DNA of 64,000 nt from Marinicella rhabdoformis. GTDB lineage: Bacteria > Pseudomonadota > Gammaproteobacteria > Xanthomonadales > Marinicellaceae. The position numbers and the translations under genes are program-made. The notes under the pieces were generated by a model that searched no databases, was not told the origin of the DNA, and saw only the letters and a list, made by a program, of their open reading frames with translations. Positions 8,652 through 17,340 of this stretch are shown here, piece by piece. Positions within the stretch are counted from its first letter, which is position 1, and each line of letters opens with the position of its first letter. The stretch lies in assembly GCF_009671245.1 (NCBI RefSeq), contig NZ_VTFS01000008.1:1-64000 (forward strand), written 5' to 3'.

Positions 8652-10978
8652 TTAACCTCAATGTCGATGTCAGCATCAAGTGGTGCTGTTGCTTTGATCT
8701 GAAACCTTTGTGAAACCACTGTATTGTCGGTGAGTATAAAAGGCTTTGGGATTTGCGTAGTGGGACGTTCAGGAATATCAAATTGAGGGTTCGACAATAA
8801 GTCAAACTGGTGACTGATGACTTGCCAATCAAACACATCACCATCTGCTAAAGTGACGTGCATGTTTAATTCTTTTTGACCATCCATATGGTATTCAATT
8901 AACCGACTGCCTTGGCGTATTTTGACTGGTGTGCCATTGATGGTGTAGCGTCCATTGATGCTCATTTGTTTTATGGTGATGTCAGTGTTGCTGTAGATTT
9001 GAACCAAGCTGCTGTGTTCATGGCCTTGATAAATGATGTTTTGTTTGCTGGGATTGTTATTTAATTTATCATTAATCACCGATATTTTTGCATGTTTAAG
9101 TGATACCGGATCGTTCGCAGCTTGAAGCTTCCTTGCCGCCTGTTTATGCGTGTCGATAAACCAGTCTGTGGTTTCTTTGTCTGAGGTTTGAGTAAAGTGG
9201 TCTTGATTCCAAGCATTGTCATTTCGATCAAAACTATAAAACCAGCCTTGTTCTTCATCAACATCATACAAGTATGACAAACTTGTGGGTAATGGTTTGT
9301 CTTCAGAAATGGAGTCATTGCTGTTGATCCAAAGGAATAAAGTAATAGGTAAAAACAATAAAAACCAGCTGTACTTTTTGTTGTGGTTAGCGAATATCGG
9401 GGCAAACATGCTTAAACAAGAGGTTAGCAGCAGTGCAGCAATCCACGTGCTTTTCAAACCAAGAGCAACAGGTAACAGGGTCAACAACAGGGCCAATATT
9501 AACAATCCCACAGTGGCAAACAATACAGCAAAACTGACGCCTGTTTTTTCATTTACTTGGATCACTAGCATCATTGTAAATGAACATATGACTGGCAGTA
9601 ACAAGTAACTGGCGCCAGGCAGCTTGAGGCTTAATAAGCTGAATGCAATCAACCAAACAACAGCGGCAGGTAATCCACTTTCTGATTTTAAAACTTTATG
9701 CCTGTTACCATAAATAATAAAAGGTGCAACCAGAGCAGCTAAAAGTATGGCAAGTACATAACCATACCCCAAATAGGGGTAGCCTTGTAAAATGTCACTG
9801 TGCTCAGGGTTGAGCCACTGATACAGTATGTATATCATGCCGTACGATAAACCAGCACTTAATAAACAGCTGAGCAGCCAAGAGGTACTGGCAGTTTTGA
9901 TTTCTGATCCTATAAGGAGTCCTGATTTTTTGCCAAGAATGACAACCAAGAATAACATGAACCAAGCCAAAATAATCAGCCCCCAGCCCATAGCAGCAGG
10001 CCAATTAACTAACCCTAAAACGGGTAAGGTGAAGTAAACATTGTCATTGTTACTGTAAGTTTCGCTTAGGTTGGTATTGGCGACAACAGGAAGCAAGGCT
10101 GAGAGCTGTAAGCCTTGGTGCATCAACGAATTATAAGACAAGTGTCTGACATCATCATTGATGGTGTGGTAATTAAAATGGTTGTCAATAAAGGCAAAAT
10201 TCAACCCATTGATGCCTTTTTCTTCTTTAAAAACGGTCAGGTCCGTGTCATTTGGGAGCATTTTATAGACTTCATAAATCAACGAGGAAGTGACCGGGAA
10301 TTCAACATCGGCTTCATCATATGCATTAATTAAAGCCGTAGTACCAGATGCGCTTTCTGGCCACATGATAGCTGGGCCTGAACTGCCTCGGGCTTCAAAG
10401 TTTAAAATCAAACCAATAGAATCGATTAAATGGTGTTGTTGAGCAAAGGCATGGGCACCCAATAATCCTAACTCTTCACCGTCTGAAAACATCACAATGA
10501 TGTCATTTTCTCGTTCTGGATTGTTTTTTAAAAAGTGCCTCATTGATTCTAAAATAACTGCCACACCACTGCCGGCATCAGCAGCCCCTTTTGAATAGAC
10601 TTTGGCAGAATCATAATGAGACAATAACATCAGTTTTTTACGTTCTTTGTCAGCTGAGTTTTTGCCAGGAAATAGCGCAATGATGTTATTCACTGGTGCA
10701 GCTTTTCTGATTTTTGCATTATATGCTTGGGTTTTTTGCAGCGTCACTTGCCCGCCCAATTGACTCAACTGTTCAGATAAATAACGCCGGTTAGCTACGT
10801 TGCTTTGGCTACCCGTTGGGTGAGGTTTGTCTGATATTTTATTTAAATGATTTAATGCGTTTTCAAGCCAAAATCCTTGATACATGAGGTCCTTGGGTGT
10901 TTGGGATGGATAACTGGATTGGTAAGTGCCGAAAATTAAGACGGCAAACAACAATATAAAAACAATATTTCTGATCAT
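8648..10978 (-). CDS. M28 family membrane metallopeptidase
   Basis: 776 residues. A signal anchor (MIRNIVFILLFAVLIFG) is followed by an M28 di-zinc peptidase domain: H121 in LLSHYDS, D134 in GAADAGSG, E168/E169 in SDGEELG, E195 in NFEARG and a late His in FNYHTINDD. From about residue 320 there are eight or nine hydrophobic segments, then a C-terminal soluble domain of about 200 residues rich in beta strands. The layout resembles the eukaryotic Fxna/ERMP1 and yeast Pff1 type. It is likely an inner-membrane aminopeptidase with its active site in the periplasm. The gene is single and divergent from the permease pair at 11.1 kb. Confidence 0.9.
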   Translation of the reverse strand: MIRNIVFILLFAVLIFGTYQSSYPSQTPKDLMYQGFWLENALNHLNKISDKPHPTGSQSNVANRRYLSEQLSQLGGQVTLQKTQAYNAKIRKAAPVNNIIALFPGKNSADKERKKLMLLSHYDSAKVYSKGAADAGSGVAVILESMRHFLKNNPERENDIIVMFSDGEELGLLGAHAFAQQHHLIDSIGLILNFEARGSSGPAIMWPESASGTTALINAYDEADVEFPVTSSLIYEVYKMLPNDTDLTVFKEEKGINGLNFAFIDNHFNYHTINDDVRHLSYNSLMHQGLQLSALLPVVANTNLSETYSNNDNVYFTLPVLGLVNWPAAMGWGLIILAWFMLFLVVILGKKSGLLIGSEIKTASTSWLLSCLLSAGLSYGMIYILYQWLNPEHSDILQGYPYLGYGYVLAILLAALVAPFIIYGNRHKVLKSESGLPAAVVWLIAFSLLSLKLPGASYLLLPVICSFTMMLVIQVNEKTGVSFAVLFATVGLLILALLLTLLPVALGLKSTWIAALLLTSCLSMFAPIFANHNKKYSWFLLFLPITLFLWINSNDSISEDKPLPTSLSYLYDVDEEQGWFYSFDRNDNAWNQDHFTQTSDKETTDWFIDTHKQAARKLQAANDPVSLKHAKISVINDKLNNNPSKQNIIYQGHEHSSLVQIYSNTDITIKQMSINGRYTINGTPVKIRQGSRLIEYHMDGQKELNMHVTLADGDVFDWQVISHQFDLLSNPQFDIPERPTTQIPKPFILTDNTVVSQRFQIKATAPLDADIDIEVN

Positions 10979-11105
10979 AATTAATCATTTATCAAAGTAA
11001 CTAAAACTTTAACATAAGCAGGCTCTGATTGACATATCGTCAGGTCTGTTATCAAGTTGTATTTGGTTATGATAGAATATTTATTCATCCATTTTTTCGT
11101 GAATT

Positions 11106-12932
11106 ATGGACGGGCAGTTATTGATTGGTGTGGTACAACCGCATGCCTTTGCGGTGATGATTTTAACAGTGGTGGCACTGTTCATGTTTGCGCGCGAGCA
11201 AATTCCATTGCAAACTTCCAGTTTATTTGTGTTGGTTGCGCTGATTGCTGTCTTTCACCTTTTCCCATTCATACAAGAAGATGGGAGCCTATTAGAAGCA
11301 AAAATATTTTTCCAAGGCTTTGCCAATGAAGCTTTAATCGCTGTTTGTGCCCTTATGGTGGCAGGACAGGCAATGGTACGCACAGGTGCGATGGAACCTA
11401 TTGGTCGGTTTCTGGCCAGAATTTGGAAGGTTTATCCATCAATTTCATTGTTGTTAACATTGGTAATTGGAGCCACATTGAGCGCCTTTGTCAACAACAC
11501 ACCCATTGTGGTTTTATTGTTACCGGTATTGATTAATGTTTCTGCGCGAACTGGAACGTCTTCTACAGGTACGCTCTTGCCTATGGGACTGGCCACCATT
11601 TTAGGCGGTATGGCCACAACCATTGGCACTTCAACAAATTTACTGGTCATCAGTGTGGCTGAGGAAATGGGGATGCCAACTTTTGGCATGTTTGACTTTG
11701 CATTGCCCGTTGTGATGGTTGGCATTGTCGCGGTTATATATTTGTGGTTGATTGCGCCTCACATGATTCCACCCAGGGAAGCTGTGTTGAAAAATATTTC
11801 AGTCAGGGCTTACGCTGCTGAGTTACTTGTAAAAGAAGGTGGTTTTGCAGCGGGTAAGCATTTAGCAGAATTAAGGCAACAAGTTCATGGTCAACTGAAA
11901 GTGCAGCGCATCATCAGGGGAGAGGCCTCCATTACTGCTTTACCCGATGTTGAGCTGAAGGCAGGCGATAAACTGTTCGTCTCTGATACGCCTTTTGCTT
12001 TGAGGGAGTTTGAAACGGCCTTGGATTTGGATTTGGTATCTAGTGAAGAGTCGAATATTCAAGGCCCTTCAGAATTGATGGTTGAATTGGTAATTACACC
12101 ACAATCTGCTCTGGAGCGTATGCGCTTGGGGGATGTTCGTTTGAGCAGTAAGTATGGATTGAAATTATTAGCGGTTAATTCTCATGGAGAGGAGCGTTTG
12201 GCTCAAAGTAAAGGGTTGAGTGACCTGGTACTGGTGGCCGGTGATGTGTTGTTGGTTGAAGGCAGTATTCAGTCGATTAATTTGTTGAAAAGCAGTCGTG
12301 ATGTTTTGGTCTTGGATGGTCGTGAAGAACTGCCTTATACAAAAAAAGCACCTTTGGCTTTGATGATAATGGTAGGGATTGTAGGGGTAGCAGCCATGGA
12401 TTTGATACCTATATATTTGAGTTCGGTTATAGGTTGTTTTTTGTTATTGATCACCAACTGTTTGAAATGGAGGGATGTAACACAAGCACTCAGTATGCAG
12501 GTGGTGTTAATCATTGTGGCGTCATTGGCGCTTGGTACTGCATTGATGGCAACTGGAGCGGCTGACTTTTTAGCGGATCGGTTTGTTTTGATTACTCATG
12601 GCGCCTCTCCCGCTGTGATTTTGGGGAGTTTAATGTTTGTTATGGGAGTTTTTACGAACGTCATTTCAAACAATGCAGCTGCAGTCATAGGAACGCCCAT
12701 CGCCATCAGCTTGGCCCAGAGGCTGGGTATGCCAGTAGAGCCGTTTATATTGGCTGTTTTGTTTGGTTCAAATTTAAGTTTTGCTACACCCATAGCCTAT
12801 AAAACCAATTTATTGGTGATGAATGCCGGTGGCTATCAATTCAAAGATTTTATGAAAGTGGGAATTCCGTTGTTTGTGATTATTTGGATCATGTTAACCA
12901 TTATTTTGTCGTGGGTTTATCAATTGTGGTGA
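11106..12932 (+). CDS. SLC13/DASS-type permease with two RCK_C-like domains, copy 1
   Basis: 608 residues. Transmembrane segments flank a SLC13/ArsB-like core: TLSAFVNNTPIVVLLLPVL and TTIGTSTNLLVISVAEE (the SNT/NNT-type sodium and substrate signatures). The second half repeats this as VFTNVISNNAAAVIGTPIA and NLSFATPIAYKTNLLV. Between the halves lie two TrkA-C/RCK_C-like cytosolic domains (about 230-400; DVELKAGDKLFVSDTP, DLVLVAGDVLLVEGS). Such proteins carry di- or tricarboxylates, sulfate or other anions. The substrate cannot be read from the sequence. A near-identical architecture follows at 13001 as a tandem paralogue. Confidence 0.9.
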   Translation: MDGQLLIGVVQPHAFAVMILTVVALFMFAREQIPLQTSSLFVLVALIAVFHLFPFIQEDGSLLEAKIFFQGFANEALIAVCALMVAGQAMVRTGAMEPIGRFLARIWKVYPSISLLLTLVIGATLSAFVNNTPIVVLLLPVLINVSARTGTSSTGTLLPMGLATILGGMATTIGTSTNLLVISVAEEMGMPTFGMFDFALPVVMVGIVAVIYLWLIAPHMIPPREAVLKNISVRAYAAELLVKEGGFAAGKHLAELRQQVHGQLKVQRIIRGEASITALPDVELKAGDKLFVSDTPFALREFETALDLDLVSSEESNIQGPSELMVELVITPQSALERMRLGDVRLSSKYGLKLLAVNSHGEERLAQSKGLSDLVLVAGDVLLVEGSIQSINLLKSSRDVLVLDGREELPYTKKAPLALMIMVGIVGVAAMDLIPIYLSSVIGCFLLLITNCLKWRDVTQALSMQVVLIIVASLALGTALMATGAADFLADRFVLITHGASPAVILGSLMFVMGVFTNVISNNAAAVIGTPIAISLAQRLGMPVEPFILAVLFGSNLSFATPIAYKTNLLVMNAGGYQFKDFMKVGIPLFVIIWIMLTIILSWVYQLW

Positions 12933-13000
12933 GAATATTCGGACAAGCAATTTTTATAAAATTTTGTTAGACTAACCGCTACGTCAACCTACAAAATTAT

Positions 13001-14845
13001 ATGGAAGGACAATTGTTGGCCAACGCGGCCCAACCACATACCATCGGTGTGATGCTATTAACTTTGGTAGCACTGTTTCTATTTGCCCGTGACAGCATAC
13101 CTTTACAAACTTCAAGTTTGTTTGTTTTGTGTGCCTTGATTCTGGGGTTTCATATCTTTCCATACACCCAAAGTGATGGCACGGTTTTTCCTATTAAAAC
13201 ATTCTTTCTTGGCTTTGGAAATGAAGCATTGATTGCTGTTTGCGCCTTGATGGTGGCAGGACAAGCTTTGGTTAGAACGGGTGCGATGGAGCCGATTGGT
13301 AGATTTTTGGCGAAGATTTGGAAAGTCAGCCCTTCAGGTTCATTACTCTTGACTTTAATAACGGGTGCCGTATTGAGTGCCTTTGTTAATAACACGCCTA
13401 TTGTGGTGCTTTTATTACCTGTTTTAATCAGTGTGTCCTTGCGAACAGGTCAGCCAACCTCAGGATTGTTGCTGCCTATGGGATTGGCAACTTTATTGGG
13501 AGGTATGGCAACCACGATTGGTACATCTACCAACTTATTGGTGGTTAAAGTGGCTGAGGACTTAGGCGTGCCTGAGATAGGTATGTTTGACTTTTTCTTG
13601 CCTGTGGCGATCACAGCGTCAGTGGCTATTTTATATTTGTGGTTGATAGTGCCCAAAATTTTACCTGACAGGCAACCACCATTGGGTGATACTTCGCCGC
13701 GGGTATTCTCTGCAGAAATAAGAATCAATAAAGGCGGTTTTGCAGACCAAAAAACATTGGCAGATGTACGTGCAAAATTTGATGGAAAAATCAACATTCA
13801 AAGGATTGTTAGAGGAGAGGGTTTGTCAATTGCGACCTTGCCTGATGTGATTTTAAAGGCAGGTGACCGTTTGGTTGTGTCGGATACGGCTGATGAATTA
13901 CGTGAATATGAGATTGAGTTAGGTGGTGCTTTATATTCAGGTGAAAAAGAAGTCGATGAATTACATCCTTTATCTGCAGGTGATCAGTCTATAGCTGAAC
14001 TGGTTGTCACTTCTGGTTCTTTGTTGGATCGTGTGCGGGTGGGTGATGCCCGCTTGAACAGTAAATACAATTTAACCCTTTTGGCTGTCCATTCTCACGG
14101 TAAAGAAACCACAGCCAATACCAAAGGGATCGATGATTTGATTTTTAGACCCGGTGATGTGTTGCTGGTTCAGGGTACGGTAAAGGCCATTCAAGAAGTA
14201 AAGAAGGCTGGTTCTTTGTTGGTTTTGGACGGGGGTGAAGAATTACCCCATACCAAAAAAGCACCACTGGCTTTGGCTGTGATGGCAGGGGTTGTGGGTT
14301 TAGCTGCCTTTCGTATCATGCCGATTTCAATCAGTGCAGTTTTGGGTTGTTTTGTTTTGATCGCCACAGGCTGTTTGCGTTGGCGTGATGCCACACATGC
14401 CTTGAGTGCACAGGTGATTTTTATTATTGTCGCATCTTTGGCATTGGGTTCGGCTTTGATGGCTACTGGAGGGGCCGATTTCTTGGCCAATGTGTTCGTG
14501 GTTTCTACCCAAGGGTTGTCGCCAGGTGTGGTATTAGGTATTTTAATATTTTCAATGGGCATCATGACCAATGTGGTTTCAAATAATGCGGCTGCAGTGA
14601 TTGGTACCCCGATTGCTGTCAGTATCGCGCAACGATTGGGTATGCCAGTAGAGCCCTTTGTTTTGGGTGTGTTGTTTGGTGCCAACCTCAGTTATGCGAC
14701 TCCTATGGCATATCAAACAAATTTATTGGTGATGAATGCCGGTGGGTATAAGTTCATAGATTTTGTAAAAGTAGGTGTGCCGTTGATGATCATTACCTGG
14801 GCCATGTTAACGGGTATGTTAACCTGGGTGTATCATTTATACTGA
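13001..14845 (+). CDS. SLC13/DASS-type permease with two RCK_C-like domains, copy 2
   Basis: 614 residues, collinear with the preceding gene and clearly a tandem duplicate. Long shared stretches include GFGNEALIAVCALMVAGQA, RTGAMEPIGRFLAKIWKV, SAFVNNTPIVVLLLPVL, TTIGTSTNLLV and SNNAAAVIGTPIAVSIAQ. The linker between the halves again holds two RCK_C-like domains and is the most diverged part (for example GGALYSGEKEVDELHPLSAGDQ here against DLVSSEESNIQGPSE in copy 1). That fits paralogues differing in regulation or ligand rather than fold. It lies 68 bases after copy 1 and 27 bases before the GCS2-CBS gene. Confidence 0.9.
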   Translation: MEGQLLANAAQPHTIGVMLLTLVALFLFARDSIPLQTSSLFVLCALILGFHIFPYTQSDGTVFPIKTFFLGFGNEALIAVCALMVAGQALVRTGAMEPIGRFLAKIWKVSPSGSLLLTLITGAVLSAFVNNTPIVVLLLPVLISVSLRTGQPTSGLLLPMGLATLLGGMATTIGTSTNLLVVKVAEDLGVPEIGMFDFFLPVAITASVAILYLWLIVPKILPDRQPPLGDTSPRVFSAEIRINKGGFADQKTLADVRAKFDGKINIQRIVRGEGLSIATLPDVILKAGDRLVVSDTADELREYEIELGGALYSGEKEVDELHPLSAGDQSIAELVVTSGSLLDRVRVGDARLNSKYNLTLLAVHSHGKETTANTKGIDDLIFRPGDVLLVQGTVKAIQEVKKAGSLLVLDGGEELPHTKKAPLALAVMAGVVGLAAFRIMPISISAVLGCFVLIATGCLRWRDATHALSAQVIFIIVASLALGSALMATGGADFLANVFVVSTQGLSPGVVLGILIFSMGIMTNVVSNNAAAVIGTPIAVSIAQRLGMPVEPFVLGVLFGANLSYATPMAYQTNLLVMNAGGYKFIDFVKVGVPLMIITWAMLTGMLTWVYHLY

Positions 14846-14872
14846 TATCAATGTGCAAATTTAGGATTAAGA

Positions 14873-16789
14873 ATGGGTGAACAAAACATTTCTAGAGGGG
14901 GCAGTGACGAGTCTAAAAGAGCCTTTACACGAGCCGTCCTGAATGACCTGAGGGCATTAGAGCTGATGATGTCTGAAGGGTTGATAGAGCGTGGTGCCAG
15001 ACGCATTGGCGCTGAACAAGAAATGTTTATTACAGACAATAATTATGGCCCCAATTGCACGGCATTAAAGTTGTTAGAAGACATTAAGGATGAGCGGTTC
15101 ACCAATGAAATCGCTCTGTTTAATATAGAAGCCAATCTGACGCCAAGACGATTCGAAGGCAAATGCTTGCGTCAAATGGAAGAAGAAATAAAGGAAGTCA
15201 TTTCAATCGCAAAAAAACATGCTGCTGATCATGATTCAAAAATCATACTGGCAGGAATTTTGCCAACCTTGCGTCAAATGGATCTGACCATGGATAATGT
15301 CACACCTGTTGATCGCTATTTTGAATTGAATGATAGACTGAAAGAGATTCGCGGTTCAGATTTTCGTATGGACATCAGGGGTATAGATGAACTTTCAGTG
15401 ACGCATGATAACTTTATGCTTGAAGCCATGAATACCAGCTTTCAAGTACACTTTCAGGTCAGTGGTGAAGAGTTTGTTGATATGTATAATTTGTCACAGG
15501 CCGTGACAGCACCGATAATGGCTGTGGCAGTTAATTCTGGATTGATTCACCACAACAGACTATGGCATGAATCAAGAATAGCCGTATTTCAGACCTCAAT
15601 TGATACCAGATCAACAACCCACCAAAAGCGTGGAACCTATCCACGTGTTCACTTTGGTGATTCATGGATCGACAGCATTGTTGATGTATTTCGTGATGAC
15701 ATTTCCCGGTTTTCAGTGATGCTGACTTCTGAGTTTGAAAATGACCCTGTTGAAATGGTGCGCCAAGGTGTGATTCCTAAGCTGAAGGCATTGATGTTAC
15801 ACAATGGTACTGTTTATCGTTGGAATAGACCCTGCTATGGTGTGAAAGACAATATTCCGCATTTGCGCATAGAAAACAGGGTGCTTCCATCGGGTCCGTC
15901 TGTAATAGATGAAGTGGCCAATGCTGCATTCTATTTTGGTTTAATGAGTGGGTTGAGTAGAAAGTCTTATGATGTTCGAGATCACATGCGTTTTTCTTCG
16001 GCCAGAAGTAATTTTCTTCAAGCCTGTCGAACCGGCTTGGAAAGTCATTTTGAATGGTTTGATGGTATTGCGCGACCAGCGTCAGAACTAATACTTACTG
16101 AATTGTTACCAGAAGCTGCAAATGGGTTAAAGGCATCAGGTATTGATGACGATGACATAGAGCGGTATTTGGGTACCATAGAGCAGCGAGTAGGGGCGAA
16201 GCAAACGGGTGCCAGTTGGGCGATTAAGTCTATTACTGAAATGGACAGCAATGTGCATGTAGATGAACAAGTGAGGTCTGTGGTGGCTGAGATGCATAAA
16301 CAGCAAGAAAACGATACACCCATTGCTCAATGGCCTTTGGCGAAGACAGCAAAACACATAGATTGGCGTGCGTCTTTTGCAAAACTGGGACAGTTTATGA
16401 CGACCAAATTATTGACGGTTCGCCCAGATGATTCTATGGATTTGGCAGCCAGTATAATGGATTGGAAGCACGTCAGACATGTACCAGTAGAAAATGATAA
16501 AGGCGAATTGGTGGGACTGGTATCACATCGTTCTATACTTAAAAAAGTGGTGGAAGGTAAACATAAAGATTCAACCGCTGTGCATGAAATCATGAATTCT
16601 AACCCCATCTTTGCCAAGCCTAAAACGGACACAGTTGAAGCCATTCGAATCATGCGAGAGAAAAAAGTGAGTTGCTTACCAATCGTAGATGAGGGAAAGT
16701 TGGTGGGTGTAGTGACAGAATATGATTTAGTAAAAATTGCCAGTCATTTGCTTGAAGATGTTTTGACTGATTTTACTACAGATAAATAA
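14873..16789 (+). CDS. Glutamate-cysteine ligase-like (GCS2) protein with C-terminal CBS pair
   Basis: 638 residues. Residues ~30-480 resemble the GCS2/carboxylate-amine ligase fold: RRIGAEQEMFI (the conserved metal-binding glutamates), FNIEANLTPRRFEGKCL, MNTSFQVHFQVSGEEFVDMYN and LRIENRVLPSGPSVIDE. The last ~130 residues hold two CBS motifs: MTTKLLTVRPDDSMDLAAS...HVPVENDKGELVGLVS and MNSNPIFAKPKTDTVEAIRIM...LPIVDEGKLVGVVTEYDLV. It probably forms an ATP-dependent amide bond to an amino acid, controlled by adenine nucleotides through the CBS pair; this is inference. It follows the two permeases by 27 bases and is likely in their operon. Confidence 0.82.
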   Translation: MGEQNISRGGSDESKRAFTRAVLNDLRALELMMSEGLIERGARRIGAEQEMFITDNNYGPNCTALKLLEDIKDERFTNEIALFNIEANLTPRRFEGKCLRQMEEEIKEVISIAKKHAADHDSKIILAGILPTLRQMDLTMDNVTPVDRYFELNDRLKEIRGSDFRMDIRGIDELSVTHDNFMLEAMNTSFQVHFQVSGEEFVDMYNLSQAVTAPIMAVAVNSGLIHHNRLWHESRIAVFQTSIDTRSTTHQKRGTYPRVHFGDSWIDSIVDVFRDDISRFSVMLTSEFENDPVEMVRQGVIPKLKALMLHNGTVYRWNRPCYGVKDNIPHLRIENRVLPSGPSVIDEVANAAFYFGLMSGLSRKSYDVRDHMRFSSARSNFLQACRTGLESHFEWFDGIARPASELILTELLPEAANGLKASGIDDDDIERYLGTIEQRVGAKQTGASWAIKSITEMDSNVHVDEQVRSVVAEMHKQQENDTPIAQWPLAKTAKHIDWRASFAKLGQFMTTKLLTVRPDDSMDLAASIMDWKHVRHVPVENDKGELVGLVSHRSILKKVVEGKHKDSTAVHEIMNSNPIFAKPKTDTVEAIRIMREKKVSCLPIVDEGKLVGVVTEYDLVKIASHLLEDVLTDFTTDK

Positions 16790-16866
16790 GAAATGATTGT
16801 TATTGTCATTAAGCTAACATAACTACTGTAAGCGCATCTTGATGATATTATTTTTTTAAAAGCATT

Positions 16867-16896
16867 AAAAAAAGCGCCCCCGTATGTGACGCTTTT
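16867..16896 (-). terminator. Rho-independent terminator of csbD-like gene
   Basis: AAAAGCG at 16870-16876 pairs with CGCTTTT at 16890-16896. On the minus strand the stem is followed by a run of T. It lies 23 bases past the csbD-like stop and may also end the plus-strand GCS2-CBS transcript. Confidence 0.7.
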
Positions 16897-16918
16897 AATA
16901 AATTTAAGACATAAGATG

Positions 16919-17119
16919 TTACTGTATAGAATCCTTCCATTCTTCTATTTCCTTTTCGGCTTGATCCTTGGCGTAACCATATTTTTCTTGTAGTTTTCCT
17001 GACAATTCGGTTTTTTTGCCTGAAATTTGATCAAGTTCATCCTCAGTCAACTTACCCCATTTCTGTTGTACTTGACCTTTTACTTGGTCCCATTTACCTT
17101 CAATAATATCCCAATTCAT
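16919..17119 (-). CDS. CsbD family stress-response protein
   Basis: 66 residues from an ATG at 17119, preceded by an excellent AGGAG site. A longer in-frame start 12 codons upstream lacks this support. The sequence MNWDIIEGKWDQVKGQVQQKWGKLTEDELDQISGKK is the CsbD signature (W-x-x-x-KG-x-x-K-x-x-WGKLTDDD). The rest is a charged amphipathic helix, ending KEIEEWKDSIQ. CsbD proteins are small, soluble, stress-induced (sigma-B in Bacillus, envelope or osmotic stress in proteobacteria) and of unknown mechanism. It is a single gene with its own terminator. Confidence 0.93.
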   Translation of the reverse strand: MNWDIIEGKWDQVKGQVQQKWGKLTEDELDQISGKKTELSGKLQEKYGYAKDQAEKEIEEWKDSIQ

Positions 17120-17287
17120 AATGTCTCCTGTTAGGTTATATAAAGTAAAAAACAAAATTGTTTTCTACGCTCTAAAATATAAGTTTCTGTTATTAAAGAA
17201 ATAGTTGTAGAAATATGTCCTTAATAAAGCAAAATATATTTAACTTGTGGTCTATTATAAGAGTGTCGGGTAAAAGTGACGTGAAAT

Positions 17288-17311
17288 AAATGTTAAGTAT
17301 ATTTAACATTT
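17288..17311. promoter_or_regulatory. Inverted repeat between recQ-like and csbD-like genes
   Basis: AAATGTTAA (17288-17296) and TTAACATTT (17303-17311) are perfect 9-bp arms around GTATAT. The repeat lies 30 bases past the helicase stop and about 170 bases upstream of the csbD-like start, both on the minus strand. With no T-run after it, an operator or a transcript 3'-end stem are both possible. Confidence 0.35.
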
Positions 17312-17340
17312 GATAACCCGGTCTTGATACGAGAAAGTAT

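Noticed and set aside
11029-11078. TTGACA box and TATGAT/TAGAAT as a promoter for the first permease
   Set aside because: No -10 hexamer lies at 16-18 bases from TTGACA, and the TATGAT has no -35 partner.
14191-14685. Long open frame (164 codons) on the minus strand
   Set aside because: It lies fully inside the second SLC13-type permease, antisense, with a low-complexity threonine/proline/alanine-rich translation typical of a shadow frame.
16919-17155. 78-residue form of the csbD-like protein
   Set aside because: The first 12 residues precede a strong AGGAG-ATG start and do not belong to the CsbD pattern.
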